A stretch of DNA of 64,000 nt from Phytophthora hibernalis. Lineage: Eukaryota; Oomycota; Peronosporomycetes; Peronosporales; Peronosporaceae. The position numbers were made by a program, and so were the translations under genes. The number at the start of each line of letters is the position of its first letter. The stretch's first letter is position 1. Positions 23,391-32,995 of the stretch are shown in pieces. Location: NCBI GenBank assembly GCA_012656075.1, contig JAAKBF010000027.1, positions 124,001 through 188,000 on the forward strand. The letters run 5' to 3'. The notes under the pieces were generated by a model. It was not told where the DNA came from. It did no database searches and saw only the letters and a program-made list of their open reading frames with translations.

Positions 23391-23734
23391 ATAGTGTACG
23401 TTAGATCAGAAGTAACAATACATCAAACTGTTTAAACCCACTTCACTAGCCTCCTCGTCTTCGCGATTTGTGGCAGATTGAAGAGTGAGCGGCCTCTCGG
23501 ATCGTCGGAAAATATATGTCGGCGTTTAAGACAGCAGAGTGACGGCTTCTTCGATAAGAGTGATGATCAGCATAAAATATACATTTTTCAACACTAACCT
23601 TTACGATGGCTTCACTACATACATCTAGGGTAGGCGAGTCTCGTGAGACCAGATTCTAGGTCCACGAGGCGATATGCCTCTGAATATCTGCAGCAGATAT
23701 GACAGGCGCCTACGCTATTTTTAGGTAGGCGTCC

Positions 23735-23870
23735 ATTGTGTTACTAGACCTAAGTCCTGAACTCTTATCACCATCTGATCGCCTGAGCCAGTTTGTTGTC
23801 GTGGGCTCCCGCAGCCTCCTTGCTGATCCCACCTCTCCGTTACACTCCTTCTGCTGTCCTTCGCTCTATC
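23735..23870 (+). repeat. Inverted repeat G, left arm
   Basis: The sequence beginning gttactagacctaagtcctg and including cacctctccgttacactcc matches 24886-25035 in inverted orientation at about 90% by eye. The arms flank the minus-strand RNase H fragment. Confidence 0.7.
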
Positions 23871-24790
23871 GTGCACCCCGAGCTGCCAGTCCTCCTCCTT
23901 TCCAGCCAGTGTTGTACGTCACCGTCGACTCGCTCCTTGCCTGCTTCCAGCAGATGCGCCCCCGGCAGAGCCTGCTCTCTCACGTACATCGAGCTTGTTC
24001 TGCGGTCCATCGCCACATACGCCGTCGCCGCCGCCCATCTCACCTCCTCTCGCTCGCTCCTGCACTCCAGTATGACGCTGCCTCCAGGACCCGGATTACC
24101 GCGTGAACCCCCGTCAAAGAAGCCAACACGAAGTGTTTTTGCCCCTGCTATTCGCTCGTGCATCTCTGCATGACTTCGCCACTTTCTCGAGATCTCCTTG
24201 GCTACAAGCCACTTGGGATATGATGTCCTGGTGATCGGAAAGAAACACAACTTGTATCGCTCTCCCGCTTCTCGGAGCACCACGTTCAGCCCCACCAGCG
24301 CTTCCTCTAGCGTTCTCGCCTTTCGCCCATCCGGGTGTTGACGCTCCGCATTCCAGCGCCATACCGCTGTCAGTGTGGTCGCGCAGCCCATAGCCCATAT
24401 TTAGTTGGCCACTCCATACATGTGATCCCACGTGTCAGCGTCCTGCTCCTTGCCCCATTGCACTAAGCACCTGCGAAGCTTGACGATCTTGAGTCCGAAG
24501 AAGTCCTTGATCACTTCAGGTATCTCCGCTCCACATCTCTCCTGTCGTCCCCATAGCCGTAGAAGTACTCTCCAATGAGCCTTTGCGTCCACACTAGATG
24601 CGTTGTGCCTCCCTCACCTAGCGTGTCGCATTCGATGCGGGCGGACGCATATCCCTTCTTATCTCTCCTCCAAGCCGCAATATGTTGAATTTCAGCTTCG
24701 TCATGTTTTGCGCCTGATAGGGCGTGACTCCTTCCAACCCATGAATTGAGCTCCAGCTTAGGCCGTCAAGCGCTCCAGCCACTGCAGCAT
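23840..24790 (-). pseudogene. Non-LTR retrotransposon RNase H and connection region
   Basis: Minus-strand pieces. About 24790-24400 is a degraded connection region (GYASARIECDTLGEGG-like reading). 24391-23840 holds an RNase HI start, FFDGGSRGNPGPGGSV, with the first catalytic Asp and the Gly-rich loop, followed by RWAAATAYVAMDRR and VDGDVQHWLERRRTG. RNase H domains of this kind follow RT in many oomycete L1-like elements. It has the opposite orientation to the RT piece at 21640-23390, so a rearrangement or two separate insertions are needed. Confidence 0.75.
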
Positions 24791-24885
24791 CATTCACTAG
24801 ACAGCTCTGCTTGATCTTTTCCTCTGCTATCTTGGCCTTCGTTTGTCTTTTCGCGGCTATAAGCGTCCTGTATTGATTTCTCGAG

Positions 24886-25035
24886 TGGGTGCCCGATAGA
24901 GCGAAGAACAGCAGAAGGAGTGTAACGGAGAGGTGGGATCAGCAAGGAGGTTGCGGGAGCCCAAGACAACAAACTGGTTCACGCGATCAGTCGATCTGAA
25001 ATGGTGATAAGAGTTCAGGACTTAGGTCTAGTAAC
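24886..25035 (-). repeat. Inverted repeat G, right arm
   Basis: Counterpart of 23735-23870. It contains a short extra segment (near 24985) relative to the left arm. Confidence 0.7.
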
Positions 25036-25184
25036 ACAATACACCTCACCCTGATTATTAAAACTTGCAGTGCTCTCATGTCCGGTTGCTATGTGTGCAC
25101 TTGTAATACTGGCACTAACGCATCGCTGGAAGCTGTAGCCGCGCTGGGAGTGGAATGTGCAGGTTGAATTTTCTCCAATCACAG

Positions 25185-25262
25185 GGCTGGGTTCCAAACA
25201 CGGACTCTTTGGATAAATCGTGGTGGAAACCCGGTCTCTTTAGATAGGTATCCCCATTTTAG
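25185..25262 (-). repeat. Inverted repeat F, right arm
   Basis: Counterpart of 21205-21305. Further matching sequence lies at 25540-25580. Confidence 0.65.
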
Positions 25263-25264
25263 CT

Positions 25265-25970
25265 CCGCATCTGTGAGGGGTCCAATTTACATATCGGGAT
25301 AGTTTAGACTATATTGAGGCCCACATCCGAGTGGCACGCTTCACTAGCCGGCCGGTCACGCCGACGGTGCTGATGACATCAGAAATACACGCTTGCCAAT
25401 CCTTTATACCGTTCAAAAGCGGCAAAAGGGAATGTTGTATCTATAACAGGAATGCGATTGCAGCAGAAACCGATTCCCTTAATACATTTGGAGATGATTG
25501 TTTGCTATTTCGGAGCTGATCTCTATTTCGGACCCCCATCTGGGGAAGTTTGCCAAAATGGATGAAAACCACAATAAAAGTACTGTTATCCCAGGAAAAA
25601 GCATAGCTGTTCCGTGCGAAGTCGCGTCTTTCTCTAAAAGCAAATACACTTGATTTTACTAAGGTGTCCGCAACGTTGGTGATCTAGACCGAATGTATAC
25701 ACACACAAGCAACGGTTTTTCCGCAGCAAGGTTTTGACGGAAAATCTGTCGGGAAAAGGCTATGGGAATCGGTTCACTATATCAAGATTGCGAAGGAATA
25801 AACTTTCAGGATAATTTTAATTTTTCTTTGTTCAAAGTTGCGAATTTTTATCTTAGTTTATTGGTCATCCAAACTGTTTGAAGTTGAAGCACCTCGCGAC
25901 CTAGCTTGTGCCGCTTGGTCCGCTTGATAAAGCAAATGCAAGTTGCTGCCTACCTTATTGTACTGTATAT
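25265..25970. other. No gene seen; a MITE D end at 25565-25590
   Basis: Non-coding. The segment gtactgttatcccaggaaaa near 25575 is a right terminus of family D. No coding motif elsewhere. Confidence 0.45.
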
Positions 25971-25971
25971 T

Positions 25972-26635
25972 AGTGGTTCTCAGTTCTGGTAGCAGTAAGA
26001 TAGACGTCTAGCATAAATATGCGCTTCGTCAGTTGATTGGTTAAAAATCGATTAATATCTATCCTGCCTTGATTTTAGTGCAATTTGGGGATGTCGGCAG
26101 CAAGATGCAAAAGAGCAGAAGTACCGGTACATATGATCATGGCTAGGCAAGACGACGCCTGCGAAGCTACAGCCTACAGCGAGCCTAGCACAATCTTCTA
26201 TCCGGGAGGGGGTGCGAGGGTGAACACTGCGAGCCCGCCACAGAACCAGGTTCTCATCTAATCGCCATGACGAAGAAAGAGAGCTGCGCGTGGAAGGAAG
26301 TCTACTAAGGCTAGGCGGTGTGGGTGCTGTTGACGCGAACCTGTCCACACCATGTGTGCTGGTGAGGGTACCGGTAGTGCTGGAAATGTGAGGCTCACGA
26401 CGCACCCCTATCTTGTACGTACATCTATATCATTTAGGTGATACAGTAGTTTAGTTAAGCACGCGTAGCGTTAGGCACATTGTCGCCTTGACTGGCGGTG
26501 GTGATCACTGCTGCAATGGGCGGTGTCATGCCGCTGCTCCACACCGAGGGTTACAGTTCTGTTCGCCTACTATTTGTTATTATCCGGTCAATATTTTTGA
26601 CATCTATCTTGCAGCTGCCAGAACTGAGAACCACT
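25972..26635. mobile_element. Non-autonomous TIR element C, copy 2
   Basis: A 664-bp element with perfect 18-bp terminal inverted repeats (agtggttctcagttctgg at 25972-25989 and its reverse complement at 26618-26635). The interior from about 26045 matches copy 1 at 9690-10270. It carries no coding frame. The TIR resembles hAT-type ends (CAGTGGTTCTCA-like), but no clean 8-bp target duplication is visible; flanks are tgtatatt and attactgg. Confidence 0.7.
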
Positions 26636-26814
26636 ATTACTGGCATTTGTTACATTGTTCTGCCACGCCCGCTCTTTGAGCCGGGCGACAAGCATTTTCA
26701 TATCCTTGCAAGTGACTACCGCTTCACCACTTTCCATTGAACCCACTCGTGCTTTGTCTACGGGATGACGACGTCGCTCTACGGCACGTCGATGCCACAA
26801 AACGGGGATTTTGC

Positions 26815-27010
26815 AAAATGCGAACTAATTACGACGTTTTCTGCCATTTGCAGCAAAAAGCGGACTCACCCTATTTTGGCTTAGCGCTTGTGGAGAGCAG
26901 CTGCCTACATCCTGAGTGATATTGCTCAGAGCAGTTGCACGCTGTTGCGAAAAGCATGACCTCCACACCGCCTCCAGCGTTGCAGACCGCTTCGCAGCTA
27001 TATTTGCACA
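26815..27010 (-). repeat. Dispersed repeat family E, inverted copy
   Basis: Inverted match of 11085-11310, including ggggattttgcaaaatgcg and cctgagtgatattgctcag. It begins with the cactcaccctattttggc phrase shared by the family. Confidence 0.6.
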
Positions 27011-27014
27011 ATAA

Positions 27015-28015
27015 ATCATCCACCGCCGAAGACGTGATCGAACAGGGCGTGTGTTTTCTGTAGTGCTGCCTGAGGAGTTTAGCGTTGAAATGTTTCAAAG
27101 ATGCTCGTCAAGGAAGAAAAAAGGAAGAAAAGTGGTTTCAGAGCAGAGATGGCAAAACAACGCAGGTAGCCAAACGCACGATGAATCTTCTCCCTGTGTG
27201 TAGCATTTTATTATTAACCCCCGCGCTCACGGCCGAAAATGCTCCCTGTTCTCGACTCCACATGTTGTATATACTACATGTTAAAAATAGGCTATCCTTA
27301 GTTTTTGTATAGGACAAGAAACTACGAAGTCCTTTTTGAAACTGCGGGAAGCTGATTTGATGCACTTCGTTTGCTTGCAAACTGCGTTGCAGCGCTGTGT
27401 CCCTGCATGTAGTTAGATCTACCGTCGACGGACCTCTGAATTTGCACAGGGTGTATATTCGAAGTATTAGTGTTGACCTTTTTATCGTGAACAACGAAAG
27501 CGAGGACATATTTAAATGTCTATGCAACTAGTCAACAATGATTGCTGTGAAAAAAATGTATTCAGGTTAGCTTTTAAGGCTCACTCATCACCTGCTCATT
27601 GCGGACTTGCGCGGTGCGCGCTTGCAACGCCACTAAAAACTTGGACTTCGATCACGCGCTTCTCAGTCAGTTCTTCGACGCGCTCGCCAACGCTCTCCTC
27701 GACCCGCCCCCAACGCTCTCCTCGACGCGCTCCTCAACCTGCTCCTCGATGCCCTCCTCCGCTTAATCCTCGGCCTGCTCGACAGCCTGCTCCTCGGCCT
27801 GCTCCTCGTCGTCTTCATCGCTTGCGCGACGGCGTTTCATGTTGGGCTCTCGCATTTGGATGTCTCTCCCAACGCGAGGCCGCGGCACTCTTCGCCGTTC
27901 CGCCACTTGATGTAACGGATCTGGTGGTACGTCATAGTGTTTCCCACATAATGACCGGGGCGTACACGGTCACACAGGTAGACACTGCATGCGCGACGTT
28001 AGTATAAGTAAGGTT
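27015..28015. other. No supported gene; includes an Arg/Pro-rich frame
   Basis: The plus frame 27516-28007 is low complexity (repeated ctcctcgacgcgctc-type sequence giving Arg/Pro/Ser runs) with no family motif. 27261-27285 holds acatgttgtatatactacat followed by ttaa, nearly an inverted copy of 31574-31598 on the far side of the PiggyBac relic, but with the TTAA facing inward on both sides. Confidence 0.4.
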
Positions 28016-28019
28016 CAAC

Positions 28020-31000
28020 TCAAATGCACGGTACACCCCACTTATTGCTGTCGCTGCATGCTTTACAGTAGAAGCGGGTGACCCACCTTCTTCTTCCTGA
28101 TAGAGCAAACTTTACACTGGTGCTGAGGGCGCTTGCGAATACCCTCGTGCACCTGGGTCCACTCAGGGAATTCCGTGAGCTTCTGCTCGGCAGGAACGTT
28201 GCCACTTGTAGGCGTAGGCGGACCGGGCGAAAGAATCTGCTCATACAAAATAACACAAAGTCAGCATGTTGTATAATATACATCATCTTCCGTCAAACAT
28301 GCTCATCGATCAAGTCCTCCGCGGTATCCTGCAGCAGTTGTGTTTGCAGCTCACACAAAAATTGCGCGTGGTCAGCAACCTCTTCACCACGTTGTTTATG
28401 GGCCTCACGAAACACAATGAATGCGTTGACCAAAGCCATATCCACGGGGCCGAGAAAGATCGTCTTGTAGTATTTGCGAAATCGGACGGCGAGCTGCAAC
28501 GAATAACGTTGCAAGCGTAGCTGGTCGTGAATATTCACCCACCCATCCATCGATGGTAGTCTCGCATGAAAGACGTGTATGGTATCACCGACCGCTGGTC
28601 GCTTGGAAATCGTCTTCCTGTACGAGCATCATATGATATAGTTAGAAGACAAAGCGTTACAGTACCTCACATTACACTTACCGCACGGTGCTACTGCCCG
28701 TCGACAGCAGGTACACAGCCAAGCGATCCCACCACAGCATGACTTGGAGGGACGGGAAGCATTTGGCTACAGTGATCGTAGCCGATCCACATGGAGTCCC
28801 TGCTGGTCGCGTCGCGTCCGGTGCAATTATCGATAGCGGGAACCCCTTCTTGTTCATCCCAGCGTGTAGTCGCTTCGTATGCAGTGCTGCAGAGCCAGCT
28901 GAATAGAGGTTTAGAACCGATCGGTAGTACACCCCATCTTCTGGCGGCGGCAGCACTTCGTGCAGGTTGCGGATCACCGCAACTGGTCCGGATTTGGGGT
29001 CTGCTGAATAGAACGTGGAATCCGCATCACTCAGCTCATCAGAATAGTGGTTTGATCCACGGTAAACTTCAATTCTAGCAAGACACACATACAACATCGA
29101 TATTATAAAGCAAGAGTCATTATACAACATGTGGCAATTAGCCAAAATAACGCACTGTCCACGATGGAGGCTCGGGGAAAAACAAAAGATTTGCAACATG
29201 CACACCACATCACAGCAACGCACCGAAGACAGTAAGCAGAGTCTGCACAGCAGGTCATAAACAACATGGTACTCCATTTGTGGGGCTTGTCCTTCATGAA
29301 TTGCCGTGTCACATTGAATCGGCTTCTCGATGGAATCATGGCTTCTTCAAATGCCAAAACAGGGGTACAATGTGGCCCCTCGGAAACGTACGCTGCAAAG
29401 TATCTACAACCGAGTGAACCTTCCAAGATCGATCCGTCTCTGCCCTTGGGTCCGTGTTGTCCGTGAAATGCAGATTCTGCATCACTCTGTTGAAGCGGTC
29501 TTAGACACGAACCGCCCAAATGTACCTTTATGTACGGCTCCGACTTGAGCCGTACCCCAGTGATCCGCCAAACGCCGCGCATGAGGGCACAACATACGTG
29601 CCACATATAGTCCAATGCAGTGCAATATATCTTCGGTCTTGATCTTGTTGTGCCTTTTCGTTTCAGCAAGAAATACAGCGTCTCACGTGGCATTCGCATC
29701 TTTCTCCAACTGCTTTTCATGCATGCGATCTACTCGTTCGTTCAGGTGCTGATTGTAGTATCGATTGTTCTCCGTTGCTATCCTACGCCACAATGTAGGT
29801 GGCATAATAAAGAGAAACAGTCTCAGAGGTGAGTCGGAATGATTCAGTGCCGCTTAAGTTGGTCCGTACTCCCTGCATACAATCCAGGGTAGGGCTCCGG
29901 TCTCACTGGCTGAGTTGTGGTTTCGAGACCGATAATACACCGTGAACAAATTAGAACATGTCGTATATACACCATCGCGCTGAAATGAAACCCACCAAAA
30001 TTCCAGCCGTCCTGTCGCATCTAGATCAAAGCAGCCTCGCCCTGAGCAAGCACCGCCATCTCATCCTTCGTCAGTGTGCTCCAATTATCCCTCGTGCTCT
30101 TCCAGTCGCGGGTTAGCTTGGCCATGGACGCCTTGAACCGTTTCTTCGTCAGCTTCCTCGTTGCTCGGTTCCTCTCGCGATCCAGAATAGCGTCTGCCTC
30201 CAATGATTGCAAACCCACGACTGGTAGCTCCACTTCTACCGCCTCTTAAACGGGTAACCCGTCTCCGGCTCCTCTCTCACTGGCCACCTGCGCGCCCTCC
30301 ACCGCCAACTTTGCCTCCTCCTGCATATCCGGGTACCAGTCGTCAGAATCGGTGCAGCCCCTCCTCGTCAGAATTCATCGCTTGATATTCCTCCTCTCGA
30401 GGACCTGACACAATAGGTCTGCTAGTGTTTCTGCGCAGCGAAGTGTCAGGTTGTACAGCCCCGCCATCTCTTCTGTAAGCGCTCTTTTCATTCATATTGT
30501 ATAATAAAGCATCAACAAGGTTAGAACATGTTGATATATGCCATCCTAGACAGGCATATAATTACCTTGCGACGCTTCGTTGAGGCTGTGATTGACTCGG
30601 GTCGCTATCACTCCCAATAGGGGCTCTGTAATACAAGAACACGACACACGTTGATTAGACAATATGAAACTAATGTCTCCATGACTGATATACAACATGC
30701 CAACATACCTGATCCCTGACGACACGCTTTCGACGTCAGCATCACCCTCTTCATCCGTGTCCGCGACGTGTGGGGTCGTCTACTTGAATGTTTTCGCCTT
30801 CGCCGACGTCGACGAATGCGGGGACGCCTTCCGCTTTCAAGGAGCCTTCCGTGCGACTTCTACATACGTAACCTCCTCCTTCTTCTTCTTTGCGAGCTGC
30901 GCGAGGGCTTGTACTCTTGCACCAGCACCACGAGCCTCCTCTTAGCCAATCCGTCGACGCTCAGCACCCTTCGTTGCCGATCGGCTGGCTGCCTCAGCAG

Positions 31001-31407
31001 CCGCGGCCGATATGTCCTCTGCTTCCTTCGCCTGCTTTGCCTCCCGCTTGTCCGCCGCAGCTTGCTTCCTTGTGAACTTCTTTGGTGTCGCCGTCCCACC
31101 GCTCCCGTCATCCTTCTTCTTGGGCTTGCGCGTTTTCTTTGGCCGCGCCCGCCTCTTTTTTTCTGTACCGCAATGAAGGAGCCAATGGGCGGGCAACGAG
31201 AGGGTGCACCTGGTCGAGGCGCTGGTATCGCCGGGGAGCTGCGATTATCACGGGCGTATGCTCTCCGTCGTCCTCGTCGGTGTCGCGCCTGCCTTCGAGG
31301 AAGGACCGATGCTCTGCAATCATGCGCAGCCGGTCCGCCATGCTGCGGCCTTCCGGCCGTGCGTAGAAGTTCTCCTTGTCCTTGCGAGTCTCGCGGCGTG
31401 CAGCCAT
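28020..31407 (-). pseudogene. PiggyBac-like transposase relic with six introns
   Basis: DDE_Tnp_1_7 transposase read right to left. The N-terminal acidic/basic region runs from a possible ATG at 31407. GT-AG introns are inferred at 30708-30626, 30565-30473, 29995-29873, 29223-29075, 28681-28618 and 28298-28237; joining several of them restores family motifs across the junction (CLR/IEVYRG at 29223/29075; STVR/KTISK at 28681/28618; DEH/ILSPG at 28298/28237). Motifs: LWRRIATE, FEEAMIPSRSRFNVTRQ, KPHKWSTMLFMTCC, LLHL-like GPVAVIRNL, IHDQLRLQRYSLQ, and the C-terminal zinc region CKVCSIRKKK ... CKACSDSNKWGVPCI. It is broken by a TAG before DGWNFG, a stop and frameshift around the TDRF block and other frame changes. 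The Asp normally expected in the first DEAM-type motif reads Glu here. Confidence 0.82.
30473..30565 (-). other. PiggyBac intron 2 with shared branch-site motif
   Basis: A 93-bp intron with GTAATT donor and TTACAG acceptor. It carries tatatcaacatgttctaac, where CTAAC would be the branch site. Introns 3 (gacatgttctaattt) and 6 (tatacaacatgctgac) carry the same arrangement on the same strand. Introns 1 and 4 carry the related catgttgtata in the opposite orientation. Intron 5 lacks a clear copy. Confidence 0.55.
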
Positions 31408-31573
31408 TCTTCACTTTTCGTCGCTTTTCTTGAATGACAGAGATTGAAAGGGGGCCTCTCAGCCACGAATCCAACCGTCTGTTCGCAAAATTTTGAGACA
31501 TCCTCAGTTTGCTTTTTGCAATTTTAACTATGGTTTTATGTAGACATTATAGCCTAGCCGTGTGCATTCCAGT

Positions 31574-31600
31574 GTCTTTAACATATAGCATATACAACAT
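31574..31600. other. Copy of the acatgttgtatat motif upstream of the PiggyBac relic
   Basis: ttaacatatagcatatacaa continues into catgttag. It is an inverted near-match to 27261-27287. See the finding on the motif; its role is unknown. Confidence 0.45.
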
Positions 31601-31679
31601 GTTAGTAAAAGAGACATCGCGTACTTTTTCCTCACATGTAGCTAAATAGATGTTTAACCCCTTTTAGGATTATGCGCCT

Positions 31680-31775
31680 GCAGCCGACACCATGTCGTAT
31701 GTCGCTACCAAGTCAGCAACGCTGACTCTACTTGCCACGTACACACACTGGTATTTTAATAGATTTTAAAGCGCC
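31680..31775 (-). repeat. Dispersed repeat family E, inverted copy (second type)
   Basis: Inverted match to 10855-10945, including gtcagcaacgctgac and gccacgtacacacactggta. Confidence 0.65.
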
Positions 31776-31779
31776 AAGC

Positions 31780-32990
31780 CAAAATACCCCTGTTCAATCC
31801 TGCAACACGATCCAGTAGTTGCGTCTGTCACCACTTGGAAATTGCATTCGCACGCCACGACGGCGCCACTGATTCAGCTATCAAAATCACCCTTATTCCT
31901 GAATTTGCATTTGCGCGACCTAAACCACCAAGTCCGCATACATTTTCCTCGTAAATGAAGAAGCTATGTGGTGAAGATGCTTCACGAAAATTGCGGACAC
32001 GATTGAAGCTTGCGCACGGTACGTCCTGACTGCCGACTGTCGGAGGGGGTACTCCGTTGATCTGGCGCGGTCTTAACCTTGTGGTCACATTGTGTACTCG
32101 ACGGCTGGGCAGGTTACGCTCTTTCGGTGTTCGCGAAGACGTTCAGTAATGACTAAGGCGGACGTTGGAGCTTGGTCGCTCCTTCTGGGGTCTGGGTGGG
32201 TGACGGTCACGCGGGTATACTTCACGCAGTCTGCGATCAGGTCTTGGGTCAAGTCGATCGCGTTGAGGGTCCTTCGGGGGTCTTACTTTTCTTCCTTTTA
32301 GCTCCTTGTTATGTGCTTGCCCCTTATTATAGTGTGGTCTTGATGATCGGGAGGGAGAATGTCGCGCGTCTAGCCAAGCGAACTAGGGGCCTCCGTGTCT
32401 TATTTTGTGTCGCTGCGTAGATTCTTAGTCGTCGGGTAGATCAATGTAGCTCTTACCCCGGATTCCGAACGCCGCTTGTGTACTACAAGGAAAATCTCTC
32501 TCTGTTATATTTTTAAGAACCAAGACCTCTCCTTCCCATCCTACGTGCATATCCTAAGACCTCTGCAACTTAACCGGCTTTTCAGACACCCTAATGTGCC
32601 AGAAAAGCGGTACTAGTTTTATGAAGGCGGGGTCACCCGGATAGCCCATCCCTCACTAATCAGATCAGGTGTACCCATATTGATCGGATCGGGCTGTACC
32701 AAAGTCGGTGCCTCCCGATCGGATCTGTCATCCTCGGAATGATTGCGTCCGTATTCAGTCCGGCATCGGTCGTAATTACATCCACCCTAATCTCAAGTCA
32801 CCATCCATACATCAATTGCTTGATCCGCTCGGTTGCATAACCGGTTACTGATCGCCCCATTCCCGAAAATCTCCGATCGCTTCTCCACAACCGCCGCCCT
32901 GTCCCAGAGACGATAATACAGTCATCAACTCTCGACACATACTCGAATCTGCGCTACCTCACACTCCAACGTCAGGGTCCTTCCTTTCGT
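31780..32990. other. No gene seen; possible LTR/leader of the following gag
   Basis: Short frames without recognisable motifs. The stretch around 32440-32990 precedes a Gypsy gag and may hold its LTR and leader, but no second LTR copy was found to prove it. Confidence 0.3.
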
Positions 32991-32995
32991 CGCCC

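Noticed and set aside
27516..28007. 163-residue Arg/Pro-rich frame
   Set aside because: The composition comes from a simple repeated ctcctcgacgcgctc-like sequence; no motif or Inr-like signal supports a gene.
30860..31501. 213-residue Arg-rich minus frame as separate gene
   Set aside because: It overlaps the better-supported N-terminal exon region of the PiggyBac relic in another frame and is low complexity.
27261..31600. PiggyBac terminal repeats with TTAA target at 27284 and 31574
   Set aside because: The TTAA lies on the inner side of both inverted motifs, not at the outer boundary as required for PiggyBac ends.
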